Shown: positions 1-8,201, numbered from the stretch's first letter. The stretch: 44,128 nt of DNA from JBAXBF01 sp034429745 (GCA_034429745.1 DAOUFY010000158.1:1-44128), one strand, 5' to 3'. Translations and numbers: made by a program. Notes: generated by a model not told the origin, from the letters alone.

Positions 1-545
1 ATAACTCATCCAATTTCAAAGTACTTTTTTATCTCAACACAGCTCCTCACCAAGCATTCCAGCAGGCTGAGTTTACCATTTGTCAGCACATCAGCGAATT
101 AGATTACTTTCCTTCGCCCGCTCTGATATTGCCGGCCGCAGCTTTTGCTGAAATGGATGGTTCTTTTTTTGATGGGTTTGGAACATATAAAACCATCCAA
201 AAAGCTGTTCAGCCTCCAGGAGAAGCCGCACCTTCTTGGCAATGGTTATGCCAAATTGCACGGCAAATCGGGAAAAGTGGCTTCGATTTTTATACCGTCG
301 AAGATATCCAAAATGAATTTCAGCAGCAGCTTAAAGAGATCAAAATACATCACAATGAAAATTGTTCAGCTTCCCTTGAATGGGAAATGATCTTAACCTC
401 ATTCACCGATCAACAAGAAAAGAAGTTTACTTCCTTTTACCCTTACACAGACGAAAATATCTATCTTGGCGTTCCCTTGCGACAATGGGTTGGTGGCATT
501 GATGATCTTTATCGCGCCCAAGAAAACGAGGTGCTTGATGTTTAA
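1..545 (+). CDS. Molybdopterin oxidoreductase-type subunit, C-terminal part (NuoG/formate dehydrogenase-like)
   Basis: The reading frame is open from base 3 to the TAA at 543-545, so the gene starts upstream of the window and only about 180 C-terminal residues are present. The stretch LPAAAFAEMDGSFFDGFG followed by KAVQPPGEAAPSWQWLC resembles the LPAA-FAEK-GT-N-EGR...PPGEARPDW region of molybdopterin-containing NuoG/formate dehydrogenase-like catalytic subunits. Such subunits pass electrons between a molybdenum or tungsten cofactor site and Fe-S or flavin partners. The gene overlaps the next one (NfnA-like) by 8 bases, so the two are translationally coupled and probably belong to one redox complex. 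The substrate cannot be told because the catalytic N-terminal part is outside the window. Formate dehydrogenase and a NuoG-like subunit without a real cofactor are both possible. Confidence 0.7.
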   Translation, partial: NSSNFKVLFYLNTAPHQAFQQAEFTICQHISELDYFPSPALILPAAAFAEMDGSFFDGFGTYKTIQKAVQPPGEAAPSWQWLCQIARQIGKSGFDFYTVEDIQNEFQQQLKEIKIHHNENCSASLEWEMILTSFTDQQEKKFTSFYPYTDENIYLGVPLRQWVGGIDDLYRAQENEVLDV

Positions 546-1401
546 AATAATTGAAAGCTATACAATAGTGCCCAACATCCATATCTTAACAGTCGAAGCA
601 CAGCATATTGTGCCAAATTTACGCGTCGGCAACTTTATTATCCTACGGGTGGAGGAAGATGGAGAACGCATTCCTCTAACACCTGCTGACTGGGACATAG
701 CTGCCGGTACCATCACCTTTGCTGTAATGATTGTTGGGAGGACAACACGCAAACTTTCCCACTTAAAACCAGGCGACTTCATCCCAACTGTTTCAGGACC
801 ATTAGGCAACCCAATGCCCATTGAACATTTTGGCAAAGTGTTGTGCATAGGCGGATGTTATGGAAATGGCAGTCTTTTTCCTTTATGCCGTGCTTTAAAA
901 CAACAGCAAAATAAGGTCTATGCCGTAGTTGAAGCTCGCAGTGCTCAGCTAATTTTTTGGGAAGATAAGTTAAAATCGGTTACTGATAAACTATATTTCA
1001 TCACCCGCGATGGTAGTCGCGGTTATCAAGGTCATGTTGCTGAAAATCTGCCAAAAATTATTAACGAAATGGGTAACTCAATAGATTTAGTTATCGCCAA
1101 TGGCTGCAATTATATGATGAAACGCACTTGCGATGCAACTCAATCTTTTGAGATCAAAACCCTCGTAAGTTTAAATACAATAATGATGGATGGTACTGGA
1201 ATGTGTGGTGTATGCCGTCTTACCATGGGGGATAAAACAAAATTTGCCTGCGTGGATGGACCTTATTTTGATGGGCATCTTATTGATTGGGTTGAATTAG
1301 CAAAACGTCGTCAATCTTACATCGTCGAGGAAGCGCGTCCCTTGAGATCCAGTCGTGCTACCCCTCGCCCTCAACTCCTAAAATTACCTCAGAAGTCATA
1401 A
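538..1401 (+). CDS. NfnA-like FAD/NAD-binding, [2Fe-2S] subunit (ferredoxin:NADP+ oxidoreductase / sulfide dehydrogenase type)
   Basis: A 287-residue protein of the dihydroorotate dehydrogenase electron-transfer/NfnA family. The ATG at 538 has GAGGTG a few bases upstream and overlaps the previous stop. The N-terminal half is a ferredoxin-reductase-like FAD beta-barrel, then a nucleotide-binding region with VLCIGGCYGNGS near residue 101. The C-terminal cluster motif is D218-G-T-G-M-C223-x2-C226-x11-C238. This is the Asp plus three Cys pattern known for the [2Fe-2S] site of NfnA, followed by the family signature DGPYFDGH. With NfnB it normally exchanges electrons between NADH, NADPH and ferredoxin by flavin-based bifurcation in the cytoplasm. 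Here a molybdopterin subunit lies directly upstream, so the pair may serve a larger complex (inference). The extra C-terminal tail of about 30 residues is Arg/Pro-rich and not informative. Confidence 0.87.
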   Translation: MFKIIESYTIVPNIHILTVEAQHIVPNLRVGNFIILRVEEDGERIPLTPADWDIAAGTITFAVMIVGRTTRKLSHLKPGDFIPTVSGPLGNPMPIEHFGKVLCIGGCYGNGSLFPLCRALKQQQNKVYAVVEARSAQLIFWEDKLKSVTDKLYFITRDGSRGYQGHVAENLPKIINEMGNSIDLVIANGCNYMMKRTCDATQSFEIKTLVSLNTIMMDGTGMCGVCRLTMGDKTKFACVDGPYFDGHLIDWVELAKRRQSYIVEEARPLRSSRATPRPQLLKLPQKS

Positions 1402-1422
1402 TCTAATATAAAAGGATTGCTG

Positions 1423-2832
1423 ATGAGTACACCAACTTCACCAAAAAAATTAGATTTAGAGCGACGGGAAATGCCAAAGCAAGATGTAGAAGTGCGCCGT
1501 ACTAACTTCAACGAAGTTGCTTTAGGGTACACGCCAGAAGATGCAATTGCTGAAGCAAAACGCTGCTTGGATTGTAAAAAACCCCTTTGTTCTCCTTCTT
1601 GTCCAGTTGAAATAGATATTCCCCGATTCATCCGTCAAATCGCACAAGGCGATTTTGCGGCTGGAATTCGGACGATAAAAGAGAAAAACTGCTTACCAGC
1701 CATTACAGGGCGAGTCTGCCCTCAGGAAACCCAATGCGAAAGCACATGTGTCCTTGCCAAACGTGGTGCTCCAGTAGCCATCGGACGACTGGAGCGCTTT
1801 CTTGCTGATTGGGAAGCTCAGCAGCCTACTCCACTTATTATCCCAGAATGGCAGCCAACCCACAAGAAAGTCGCTGTTGTTGGCAGTGGACCTGCAGGTT
1901 TGACTGCGGCAGCGGATTTAATACAACTAGGGCATCAGGTTACGGTGTTTGAGGCATTGCACGATTTCGGCGGCGTGCTTCTGTATGGCATACCAGAATT
2001 TCGCCTACCAAAAGCAATCGTAAGACGAGAAATTAACTATCTTCGGCAAATGGGCGTTGTCCTAGTACCGGATTTTATCGTCGGCAAAACTCGCAGCATT
2101 GACTCTTTATTAGAAGAATTCGATGCTTTATTTCTCGCAACCGGCGCCGGTTTGCCATGGTTTATGAATATCCCTGGGGAAAACCTGAATGGCGTGTATT
2201 CCGCTAATGAGTACCTAACCAGGATGAACCTCATGAAGGGATATTTATACCCCCAATATGCCACCCCGATAAAAAAGCATCAGCGCGTAGCGGTGATTGG
2301 AGGTGGAAATGTTGCGATGGATTGCGCTAGAACAGCTCTTCGCTTGGGAGCAGAAGTGCATGTGATTTATCGCCGCTCGCGACAAGAATTGCCAGCCCGC
2401 TTAGAGGAAATTGAAAACGCAGAAGAAGAAGGTGTCCATTTTGAATACCTTACGCTGCCTATCCGATATAATGGTGATGAAAATGGTTGGGTGCAAAGTA
2501 TGACGTGCATTCGTATGGAGCTAGGCGAGCCGGATGATTCTGGCCGTCGTCGTCCTGTGCCTAAACCAGATTCAGAATTTACCATGCCAATAGATGCAGT
2601 CATTTGTGCCATTGGTAACAGTCCTAATCCACTCATCCCCTCTTCAACACCTCAACTAGCTGTCAGCAAACACGGTACGATAATTGCGGATCCCAACACT
2701 CTCCTTACCTCCATTCCCCGAGTTTGGGCGGGGGGAGATGTTGTCAGTGGGGCTGCCACCGTCATCTTAGCTATGGGAGCCGGGCGAATTGCAGCTCGTT
2801 CCATGCATGAATTTCTGCTTTCCAATCCCTAA
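1423..2832 (+). CDS. NfnB-like NADPH-binding, two [4Fe-4S] flavoprotein (GltD family)
   Basis: A 469-residue protein related to the glutamate synthase small subunit and to NfnB. The chosen ATG at 1423 follows AAAGGA by 6 bases; an in-frame TTG lies two codons upstream and is less likely. N-terminal cysteines C48, C51, C56, C60 and C99, C105, C109 (motifs CLDCKKPLCSPSC and CPQETQCESTC) are the family's Fe-S ligands. A first dinucleotide fold VVGSGPAGLTAAADL sits near residue 152 and a second, VIGGGNVAMDCARTALRLG, near residue 290, for FAD and NADPH. No GltB-type large subunit is present, so a role with the upstream NfnA-like protein (transhydrogenase or bifurcation) is favoured over glutamate synthesis. 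The gene begins 21 bases after the nfnA-like gene, in the same operon. Confidence 0.88.
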   Translation: MSTPTSPKKLDLERREMPKQDVEVRRTNFNEVALGYTPEDAIAEAKRCLDCKKPLCSPSCPVEIDIPRFIRQIAQGDFAAGIRTIKEKNCLPAITGRVCPQETQCESTCVLAKRGAPVAIGRLERFLADWEAQQPTPLIIPEWQPTHKKVAVVGSGPAGLTAAADLIQLGHQVTVFEALHDFGGVLLYGIPEFRLPKAIVRREINYLRQMGVVLVPDFIVGKTRSIDSLLEEFDALFLATGAGLPWFMNIPGENLNGVYSANEYLTRMNLMKGYLYPQYATPIKKHQRVAVIGGGNVAMDCARTALRLGAEVHVIYRRSRQELPARLEEIENAEEEGVHFEYLTLPIRYNGDENGWVQSMTCIRMELGEPDDSGRRRPVPKPDSEFTMPIDAVICAIGNSPNPLIPSSTPQLAVSKHGTIIADPNTLLTSIPRVWAGGDVVSGAATVILAMGAGRIAARSMHEFLLSNP

Positions 2833-2862
2833 TCATTAAAAGCCCCATAGTAAATTTCGGTT

Positions 2863-2899
2863 TTGTTACCTATTAACCAAATACCGTATAATTACGGTA
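2863..2899 (+). promoter_or_regulatory. Promoter with palindrome centred on the -10 box
   Basis: TTGTTA at 2863-2868 and a perfect TATAAT at 2887-2892 are 18 bases apart. The -10 box lies inside a perfect inverted repeat: TACCGTA at 2882-2888, TAAT, TACGGTA at 2893-2899. The position would suit a repressor operator for the small DUF333 gene at 2978; the predicted leader is about 75-80 bases. The repressor is unknown. Confidence 0.5.
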
Positions 2900-2977
2900 G
2901 CACCTATCCCTTATATTGTGTTAGGATAAATACAGTGAGTTGAAACTTTCGTTGAATTATTACTATGGGAGATTAAA

Positions 2978-3202
2978 ATGAACACATTAAAAATCAAAAG
3001 TGGACTTCGGGCTGGAATGAATAACCCTGCATCAGAAAACTGCGAACAATTAGGTGGTATTTCGACGATACTAAATATTCCTAGCTGTGGTGGTGAGATT
3101 GGATTATGTGCTTTTCCAAGCGGTAAAATATGTGAAGAATGGGCATTAATGCGCGGTGAATGTGTCCCTGATCCAATGCCTATTCTTGGCGCAAATCGCT
3201 AA
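2978..3202 (+). CDS. DUF333-domain small cysteine-rich protein
   Basis: A 74-residue protein with NPASENCEQLGG, then GGEIGLCAFPSGKICEEWAL and MRGEC. This matches the NPA--C-x-GG...G-C-FPDG--CEEWA--RG-C pattern of DUF333, sometimes labelled putative haemolysin without experimental support. Many family members are exported and their cysteines may form disulfides. Here there is no convincing signal peptide: the N-terminus is MNTLKIKSGLRAGMN, so the location is uncertain. GGGAGA lies 8 bases before the ATG. The function of the domain is unknown. The stop codon overlaps, on the opposite strand, the stop of the PII-like gene, so the two genes converge with no spacer. The upstream palindromic promoter suggests specific control. 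Confidence 0.75.
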   Translation: MNTLKIKSGLRAGMNNPASENCEQLGGISTILNIPSCGGEIGLCAFPSGKICEEWALMRGECVPDPMPILGANR

Positions 3203-3558
3203 TCCTCATCTTTTCGATCTAAGCCGTACGCTTGAATTACCGGCAAGACAGTCAAAATACCCGTATTGGGTTCATTCAGGTTACCGATGATCCTCTGTGT
3301 TGCTTCAACCACCGCAGAGATCATCTTTTCATCCTTTACTATAGTGATAAGGGTGCGGTTCATCACCTCATCGTGACCACACATATCTTGCAAACTAGGT
3401 ATCAAGGGAAAATCCTCGCGCAGCAGGATGCTCTGCCGCAGCCTGCCTACCCCAATACTTGGGATAATCGTAATTCCTTTCACTCCAACTTCTTCCCAAG
3501 CATAGAGTACATTATCCAATTGATTTGGATCGTGAAGGACAAAAAAAATCATATACAT
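3199..3558 (-). CDS. PII-like signalling protein, partner of the adjacent antiporter
   Basis: A 119-residue protein with a PII/GlnB-like pattern. It starts with a beta-strand MIFFVLHDP, then a helix (LDNVLYAWEEVGVKG), a variable loop after IGVGRL where PII has its T-loop, a second helix (ISAVVEATQRIIG) and a closing strand GILTVLPVIQAYGL that resembles the PII ending GKIFVLPV. The ATG at 3558 is preceded by AAGGAAGG at 8 bases; an upstream TTG sits too close to that site. It lies 39 bases downstream of the proton antiporter and is co-directional, so it probably senses a nucleotide or similar effector and controls that transporter, as PII-like proteins do for other transporters (inference). 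The conserved PII uridylylation tyrosine cannot be placed with confidence. Confidence 0.65.
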   Translation of the reverse strand: MYMIFFVLHDPNQLDNVLYAWEEVGVKGITIIPSIGVGRLRQSILLREDFPLIPSLQDMCGHDEVMNRTLITIVKDEKMISAVVEATQRIIGNLNEPNTGILTVLPVIQAYGLDRKDED

Positions 3559-3597
3559 AAGCAATACCTTCCTTAGGAGTGATTATTCATCATTTGT

Positions 3598-4812
3598 TCA
3601 GCTCATTTGTTCAGCAGGTTTTTGTGGTTTTGGCATAGAAAAAACCAATCTTAACATTGGAGGGGTAACCAATGTTGTGATCATTACCATACCCACAATG
3701 GTGGAAAAAAATTCATTGTTTAAATAACCTAAATCCAATCCAATTTTCGCAACAATGAGCCCTACCTCACCACGTGATACTAACCCAATTCCAAGTTGAA
3801 GTGATTCACGCCAAGAAAATCTTCCCAATCTTGCACCTAAACCAGCTCCTAATATTTTACCAAGAATAGCAATGACAGAAATCAGCAATAATGCCCATAA
3901 GGCATGTATATTTAATTCCTTCAAGTCTATACCTATACCTATGGCTACAAAGAATATTGGGATAAAAAATCCATATGCCAACGAACGCAGACCATGTTGA
4001 ATCTCGTTTTTCTGCTGAGTGCGAGCATACATTAAACCAGCTATAAATGTTCCGGTAATAGCAGCCATCCCTCCAATAATCTCCGCACCTATTCCATAAA
4101 AAAGCAACACAACTATCGCAAGAGTTACACTACCTTGGCTAACGTTTAAACTTGCAATTCTTTTCGTTAATCTGGGTAATACCCACAGCCCAAATGTAAC
4201 CGATGTAACTAAAAAAAGTAACATTTTTCCAAAAACAATGCTAATTTCAATAAGCCCATTGCCATCTCCGGCCTGAAGAGCTAAAAAAGAAGACAGCAAT
4301 AAGATGACCAAAATATCATCGAATACCGCCGCGCCTAATAAACCAACCCCAACCCGACTTCTAATGACGTTGAGCTCCATTAATGTCTGAGCAGAAATAC
4401 TTACACTTGTTGCGCCTAATGTTAACCCTAAAAATACAGAATTCGGTACATCTAAGCCTAAAATTACCCCAGCAACAACGCCTAATCCGACGGGTGCAAG
4501 TACGCCTAAAATCCCTGCATAAGCCGAAACGCGGGTATTACGCACTAATTCTGACATATGCAATTCTAATCCTGCCATAAACATTAAGATCAGGACCCCA
4601 AGCTCACCTATCTCATTGACAATCTCTGTCAAATGAACATAAGTGATAAAATTTAAATGGGTAATATCAATTAAGGAGGGTCCTAATAATATGCCGACAA
4701 GAAGCTCGCCAAGTACAGAAGGCTGTCCTAACCGGCCGCTGATGTAACTGGCAAGTTTTGCGCAAAATAAAATAACCGCGAGTACGAAAGCTAGTTGCAA
4801 AAAGGGACTCAT
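3598..4812 (-). CDS. Cation:proton antiporter, CPA2 family
   Basis: A 404-residue integral membrane protein with about 12 hydrophobic segments. The N-terminus reads LGQPSVLGELLVGILLGPS, the typical start of KefB/NapA-like CPA2 antiporters. LMFMAGLELHMSEL and LGATSVSISAQTLMEL correspond to conserved family helices, and AVFDDILVILLLSS contains the paired Asp residues of the ion-binding helix (normally ND or DD). FFVAIGIGIDL and LVSRGEVGLIVAKIGLDLG are further family signatures. It exchanges Na+ or K+ for H+ across the cytoplasmic membrane. There is no C-terminal TrkA-N nucleotide domain, so control may instead come from the separate PII-like protein encoded 39 bases downstream. The last codons contain a short tandem duplication of TTTGTTCAGCTCA. 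The transported ion cannot be decided from sequence. Confidence 0.85.
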   Translation of the reverse strand: MSPFLQLAFVLAVILFCAKLASYISGRLGQPSVLGELLVGILLGPSLIDITHLNFITYVHLTEIVNEIGELGVLILMFMAGLELHMSELVRNTRVSAYAGILGVLAPVGLGVVAGVILGLDVPNSVFLGLTLGATSVSISAQTLMELNVIRSRVGVGLLGAAVFDDILVILLLSSFLALQAGDGNGLIEISIVFGKMLLFLVTSVTFGLWVLPRLTKRIASLNVSQGSVTLAIVVLLFYGIGAEIIGGMAAITGTFIAGLMYARTQQKNEIQHGLRSLAYGFFIPIFFVAIGIGIDLKELNIHALWALLLISVIAILGKILGAGLGARLGRFSWRESLQLGIGLVSRGEVGLIVAKIGLDLGYLNNEFFSTIVGMVMITTLVTPPMLRLVFSMPKPQKPAEQMS

Positions 4813-4899
4813 TGTAGCTGCCTGCTCCTAATGTTTTTTTCTAAACAATGTGAATAAGATTCTCTATAGAATATGTTCCATTAGAAGGTAAACCATATA

Positions 4900-4943
4900 T
4901 AGATAGAAAATAAGAATGCAGTACTTTTAGACCTGCATTCTTA
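4900..4943 (-). terminator. Intrinsic terminator-like hairpin after the liv operon
   Basis: A perfect 11-bp inverted repeat, TAAGAATGCAG at 4911-4921 and CTGCATTCTTA at 4933-4943, with an 11-base loop. Read on the minus strand it is followed by TTTTCTATCT. It sits about 65 bases beyond the last gene of the liv operon (stop at 5009) and before the antiporter gene. The stem is AT-rich, so efficiency is uncertain. It is the clearest intrinsic terminator in the window. Confidence 0.6.
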
Positions 4944-5008
4944 TAATACGAATTCTTTAAGAATAAAATAAAGAAATAATCTGCAAGTCTTCTTATGTTG
5001 ATTACATT

Positions 5009-5362
5009 TTAACGAACCATCGTCCTTCTTACATCAATCCGATCTAATCTTAATACAAGATATAAGGATATAACTAATCCAATTAACATCGCCAAACCCA
5101 TCGGCAAATTTACTTTTCCCGCTTTATCTACTGTATTAGGTAGAATCATCATGATGCGAATAATGACATTCAAACCCTGTAAAAAGATTGCAAAGGTCAA
5201 GGCTAGAGAACGACCACGCCATAACAGGATGCCCAACAATATCATGGCAGCCACAAGAATGCCTAATACTGTAGTTCCTGCACGAAGCAGTTCCGGGGGA
5301 TAACATAGAACCGCAATAATGGGTAACAAAATAAAATAGAATAATTTTTCTAACTTTGTCAT
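5009..5362 (-). CDS. Small membrane protein at the end of the liv operon
   Basis: A 117-residue protein with four hydrophobic stretches: FYFILLPIIAVLCY, VLGILVAAMILLGILL, LTFAIFLQGLNVIIRI and GLAMLIGLVISLYLVL. It ends in a charged cytoplasmic-type tail, DRIDVRRTMVR. I recognise no named family. The gene starts 33 bases after livF with GGTGGAG upstream of its ATG, so it is very probably co-transcribed with the transporter. A helper or assembly role is only a guess from position. The mixture of hydrophobic helices and few charges makes a real membrane protein likely rather than a chance ORF. Confidence 0.7.
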   Translation of the reverse strand: MTKLEKLFYFILLPIIAVLCYPPELLRAGTTVLGILVAAMILLGILLWRGRSLALTFAIFLQGLNVIIRIMMILPNTVDKAGKVNLPMGLAMLIGLVISLYLVLRLDRIDVRRTMVR

Positions 5363-5395
5363 AGATACTCCACCTATTCAGAAAGGTAAGGTATT

Positions 5396-6109
5396 TTATG
5401 CATGTCCGCCTAGGTACGCCTCAATCACCATCGGATTATTTAAGAGGTCTTGGGATTTGCCAGACATATTGATATTGCCTGTTTCAAGTACATAGGCTCT
5501 ATCAGAAATAGCTAAAGCCATTTGGGCATTCTGTTCAACCAACAAAATGCTAGTACCTTGATCATTGATGTTGCGAATAATATCAAAGATTTGTTCCACC
5601 AAAATGGGTGAAAGACCCATGGAAGGCTCATCAAGCAGCAATAAAGAAGGTCTTGCCATTAAGCCGCGCGCAATTGCCAGCATTTGCTGCTCACCGCCAG
5701 AGAGAGTACCACCAAGTTGATTGCGGCGTTCTCGCAGACGTGGAAAACGTTCAAAAACACTTTCCATATCGCGCTGTATTTGCGCCTTATCTTTTTGCAG
5801 GAAAGCTCCCATTTCCAAATTTTCCGTAACTGTTAACGTGGCAAATATTTTTCGCCCTTCCGGCACCTGAATAACCCCTCTTCGGACAATTTCTTCTGCC
5901 GGCGCTTGGGTGATATCTTCTCCTTGAAATAATATACTTCCTTCCCGGCAACGTAAAATCCCTGAAATTGTATTTAAGGTTGTTGATTTTCCAGCACCAT
6001 TTGCTCCAATAAGGGCTACAATTTCACCTTTATCTAATTTAAAACTAATCCCCTTTAGAGCGTGGATAGCACCGTAATAGACATTTAAGTTCTCAACTTC
6101 TAGCATCAT
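5396..6109 (-). CDS. livF: Branched-chain amino acid-type ABC transporter ATPase LivF
   Basis: A 237-residue ABC ATPase. Walker A is GANGAGKST near residue 34, the signature is LSGGEQQMLAIARGL and Walker B is LLLLDEPSMGL, with switch region LVEQNAQMAL. YGAIHALKGISF and IQVPEGRKIFATLTVTENL are strongly LivF-type. Cytoplasmic; pairs with LivG to energise import through LivH/LivM. Its ATG overlaps the livG stop in ATGA (6106-6109), showing translational coupling. It ends in AYLGGHA, as is usual for the family. Confidence 0.95.
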   Translation of the reverse strand: MMLEVENLNVYYGAIHALKGISFKLDKGEIVALIGANGAGKSTTLNTISGILRCREGSILFQGEDITQAPAEEIVRRGVIQVPEGRKIFATLTVTENLEMGAFLQKDKAQIQRDMESVFERFPRLRERRNQLGGTLSGGEQQMLAIARGLMARPSLLLLDEPSMGLSPILVEQIFDIIRNINDQGTSILLVEQNAQMALAISDRAYVLETGNINMSGKSQDLLNNPMVIEAYLGGHA

Positions 6110-6951
6110 AAGCTGCCACTCTTTCTTCGATATTTTTCAGATAGTACTCCTGCACCGGGTCCTAAATAGGCTTCAATCACCTTTTGATTGCTCTGAATCT
6201 CTTGCGGAGTTCCGCGTGCAATCACTTCACCAAAGTCCATCACATTGATGAATTCACAGATACCCATCACCACTCTCATCTGATGTTCGATGAGCAAAAT
6301 AGTCAGCTGGAATTTATCACGAATAAAATGGATAAGTTCCATTAAAGAAGCAACTTCCGCAGGATTCATTCCAGCTGCCGGTTCATCCAACAGAAGTAAT
6401 TTAGGACTTGCGGCTAAAGCACGAGCAATCTCCAACCGGCGCTGTTCTCCATAAGGAAGGTTTTTTGCTATCTCATCCTGACGTTTATGCAGGTTGAACA
6501 CACTTAAAAATTCCTGCGCTTTTTCAGTCAATTCCTTTTCCTTCCTTCGGTAGGTATCACTATGAAGAATGGAATCTATAAAACCATAACCGGCATGGGT
6601 ATGATAGGCTATGCGAACATTATCCAGAACAGTAAGGTTAGGGAATAACCTAATGTTTTGAAATGTTCTCGCAATTCCCATTTGATTGATCTGATGTGGT
6701 TGATAACCGCTTATTTCTTGATCATCAAAGATAATGCTGCCACTCGTGGGTTTATATATCCCTGTAATCATATTGAATACGGTTGTCTTCCCTGCGCCAT
6801 TAGGACCAATCAACCCGATGAGCTCATGGGGATAGATAGACAAGTCAAAATTATTTACTGCCCGCAATCCGCCAAAAAGAATGGTCAATTTTTCAATTTT
6901 CAGGAGCGGCTTTTTCTGAGCGGTTGTTTCTGTCATTGACATTTCACTCAT
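6106..6951 (-). CDS. livG: Branched-chain amino acid-type ABC transporter ATPase LivG
   Basis: A 281-residue ABC ATPase. Walker A is GPNGAGKTT; the family-typical ARTFQNIRLFPNLTVLDNV follows. The signature region is NLPYGEQRRLEIARAL, in which PYG replaces the usual SGG as normal for LivG, and Walker B is LLLLDEPAAGMNP. The H-loop is LIEHQMRVVMGI. The N-terminal 15 residues (SEMSMTETTAQKK) are an extra leader. The start overlaps the livM stop as ATGA. It energises import together with LivF on the cytoplasmic face. The C-terminal GPGAGVLSEKYRRKSGSL is longer than the E. coli protein. Confidence 0.95.
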   Translation of the reverse strand: MSEMSMTETTAQKKPLLKIEKLTILFGGLRAVNNFDLSIYPHELIGLIGPNGAGKTTVFNMITGIYKPTSGSIIFDDQEISGYQPHQINQMGIARTFQNIRLFPNLTVLDNVRIAYHTHAGYGFIDSILHSDTYRRKEKELTEKAQEFLSVFNLHKRQDEIAKNLPYGEQRRLEIARALAASPKLLLLDEPAAGMNPAEVASLMELIHFIRDKFQLTILLIEHQMRVVMGICEFINVMDFGEVIARGTPQEIQSNQKVIEAYLGPGAGVLSEKYRRKSGSL

Positions 6952-8198
6952 TGGTTCACCTCCCCTTTTGGTTTATCACGCAATGACTCTGGCAAGGGAG
7001 GTACAGTCTGCTTGAGAAATGGCATTTCCACTCCCCCAAACAACCCATTGGGTTTTAATAACATCATCACAAGCAATAATAAAGGATAAACCACAAATCG
7101 CCATGTTTCAAATCCTTGTGGTAAAACTAATCGCAGAAATCCTTCCAACACCAACGCCCATCCAAAAGACGCTACAATAGTTCCGGTAACACTCCCTAAA
7201 CCGCCAAAAACGATAATAATCATTGGATCAAAGGATTTGATGAAGTTAAAAGTATCTGGGTGCAAAAATCCATTGATATGAGCATACAATCCGCCCGCTA
7301 TGCCGGCAAAGAAACTTCCAAGGACGAAAGCTAAATTTTTATATTGCCCAACATCAATACCCATAGCTTTTGCAGCAATTTCATCCTCTCTGACCGAGAT
7401 TATTGCACGCCCGTAACTAGAGTGGAGTAAATTTCTCACAACGCCTACAACAATAAGCAGAGAGAGAAATACCCAAAACCAGGTTGTTACTTTAGGTATT
7501 CCTACCATGCCGCGGGCGCCTTTCATCTCCGCGAATCCTAATAAAGTATCAGAATTATCTAACAACACCTTTACAATAATTGTAAAGCCCAAGGTGGCAA
7601 TTCCAAAATAATCAGAACCTAGGGTGAGAACAGGCAGACCAAAAATAAAGCTTACTTCCGCTGCCAGTACTCCTGCTATTAATACAGCCAAGATAAAGAT
7701 TACCTGCATGCTCACTTGGGGCGGCAGTTGCGAAAAGAAAGCGGTTACCGGCTGCGTTAGTGGTTGTCCTAGCATTACAGCTAAATATATAAAAAACACC
7801 GTAACAACCAAATACAGTGCAAAAATGGATAATACATCAAAATCCTTAATCGCTTTTACCACCCTACCTACAATGAAGAATGCAATGCCTGCAAAAATCA
7901 CTACTAATAAAGCCACAACTAAAGCCTGTGCAGTATGCATTTGATGCCAACGAAAGGTGATATCAGCTGCAGTATAGGCACCAATCGCATAAAAACCCCA
8001 TTGTCCTAATGAGAATTGGCCATTGAATCCATATATCAAGTTCAACCCCAAGCTGACGATTGCCATCACACCACCGATTAAGATAATCGTTGTGAAGAAT
8101 GTTGTCAGCAGACCTGAACTCATGAAGTACTGCACAATTAAGTAAAAAACTATGGCTCCAAGGATAAAGAAAAGAGAAGTTTTTTGTATTTTCATCAT
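6948..8198 (-). CDS. livM: Branched-chain amino acid-type ABC transporter permease LivM
   Basis: A 416-residue permease, longer than typical bacterial LivM because of an inserted hydrophobic region (about residues 105-175) in addition to the core. Family signatures are LGLNLIYGFNGQFSLGQWGFYAIGAY near residue 52, DYFGIATLGFTIIVK, RAIISVREDEIAAKAMGID (the coupling loop that contacts the ATPase) and FGGLGSVTGTIVAS. It forms the membrane channel with LivH. It starts 3 bases after livH and overlaps livG. The inserted segment may be one or two extra transmembrane helices; its role is unknown. Confidence 0.93.
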   Translation of the reverse strand: MMKIQKTSLFFILGAIVFYLIVQYFMSSGLLTTFFTTIILIGGVMAIVSLGLNLIYGFNGQFSLGQWGFYAIGAYTAADITFRWHQMHTAQALVVALLVVIFAGIAFFIVGRVVKAIKDFDVLSIFALYLVVTVFFIYLAVMLGQPLTQPVTAFFSQLPPQVSMQVIFILAVLIAGVLAAEVSFIFGLPVLTLGSDYFGIATLGFTIIVKVLLDNSDTLLGFAEMKGARGMVGIPKVTTWFWVFLSLLIVVGVVRNLLHSSYGRAIISVREDEIAAKAMGIDVGQYKNLAFVLGSFFAGIAGGLYAHINGFLHPDTFNFIKSFDPMIIIVFGGLGSVTGTIVASFGWALVLEGFLRLVLPQGFETWRFVVYPLLLLVMMLLKPNGLFGGVEMPFLKQTVPPLPESLRDKPKGEVNQ

Positions 8199-8201
8199 CT
8201 T

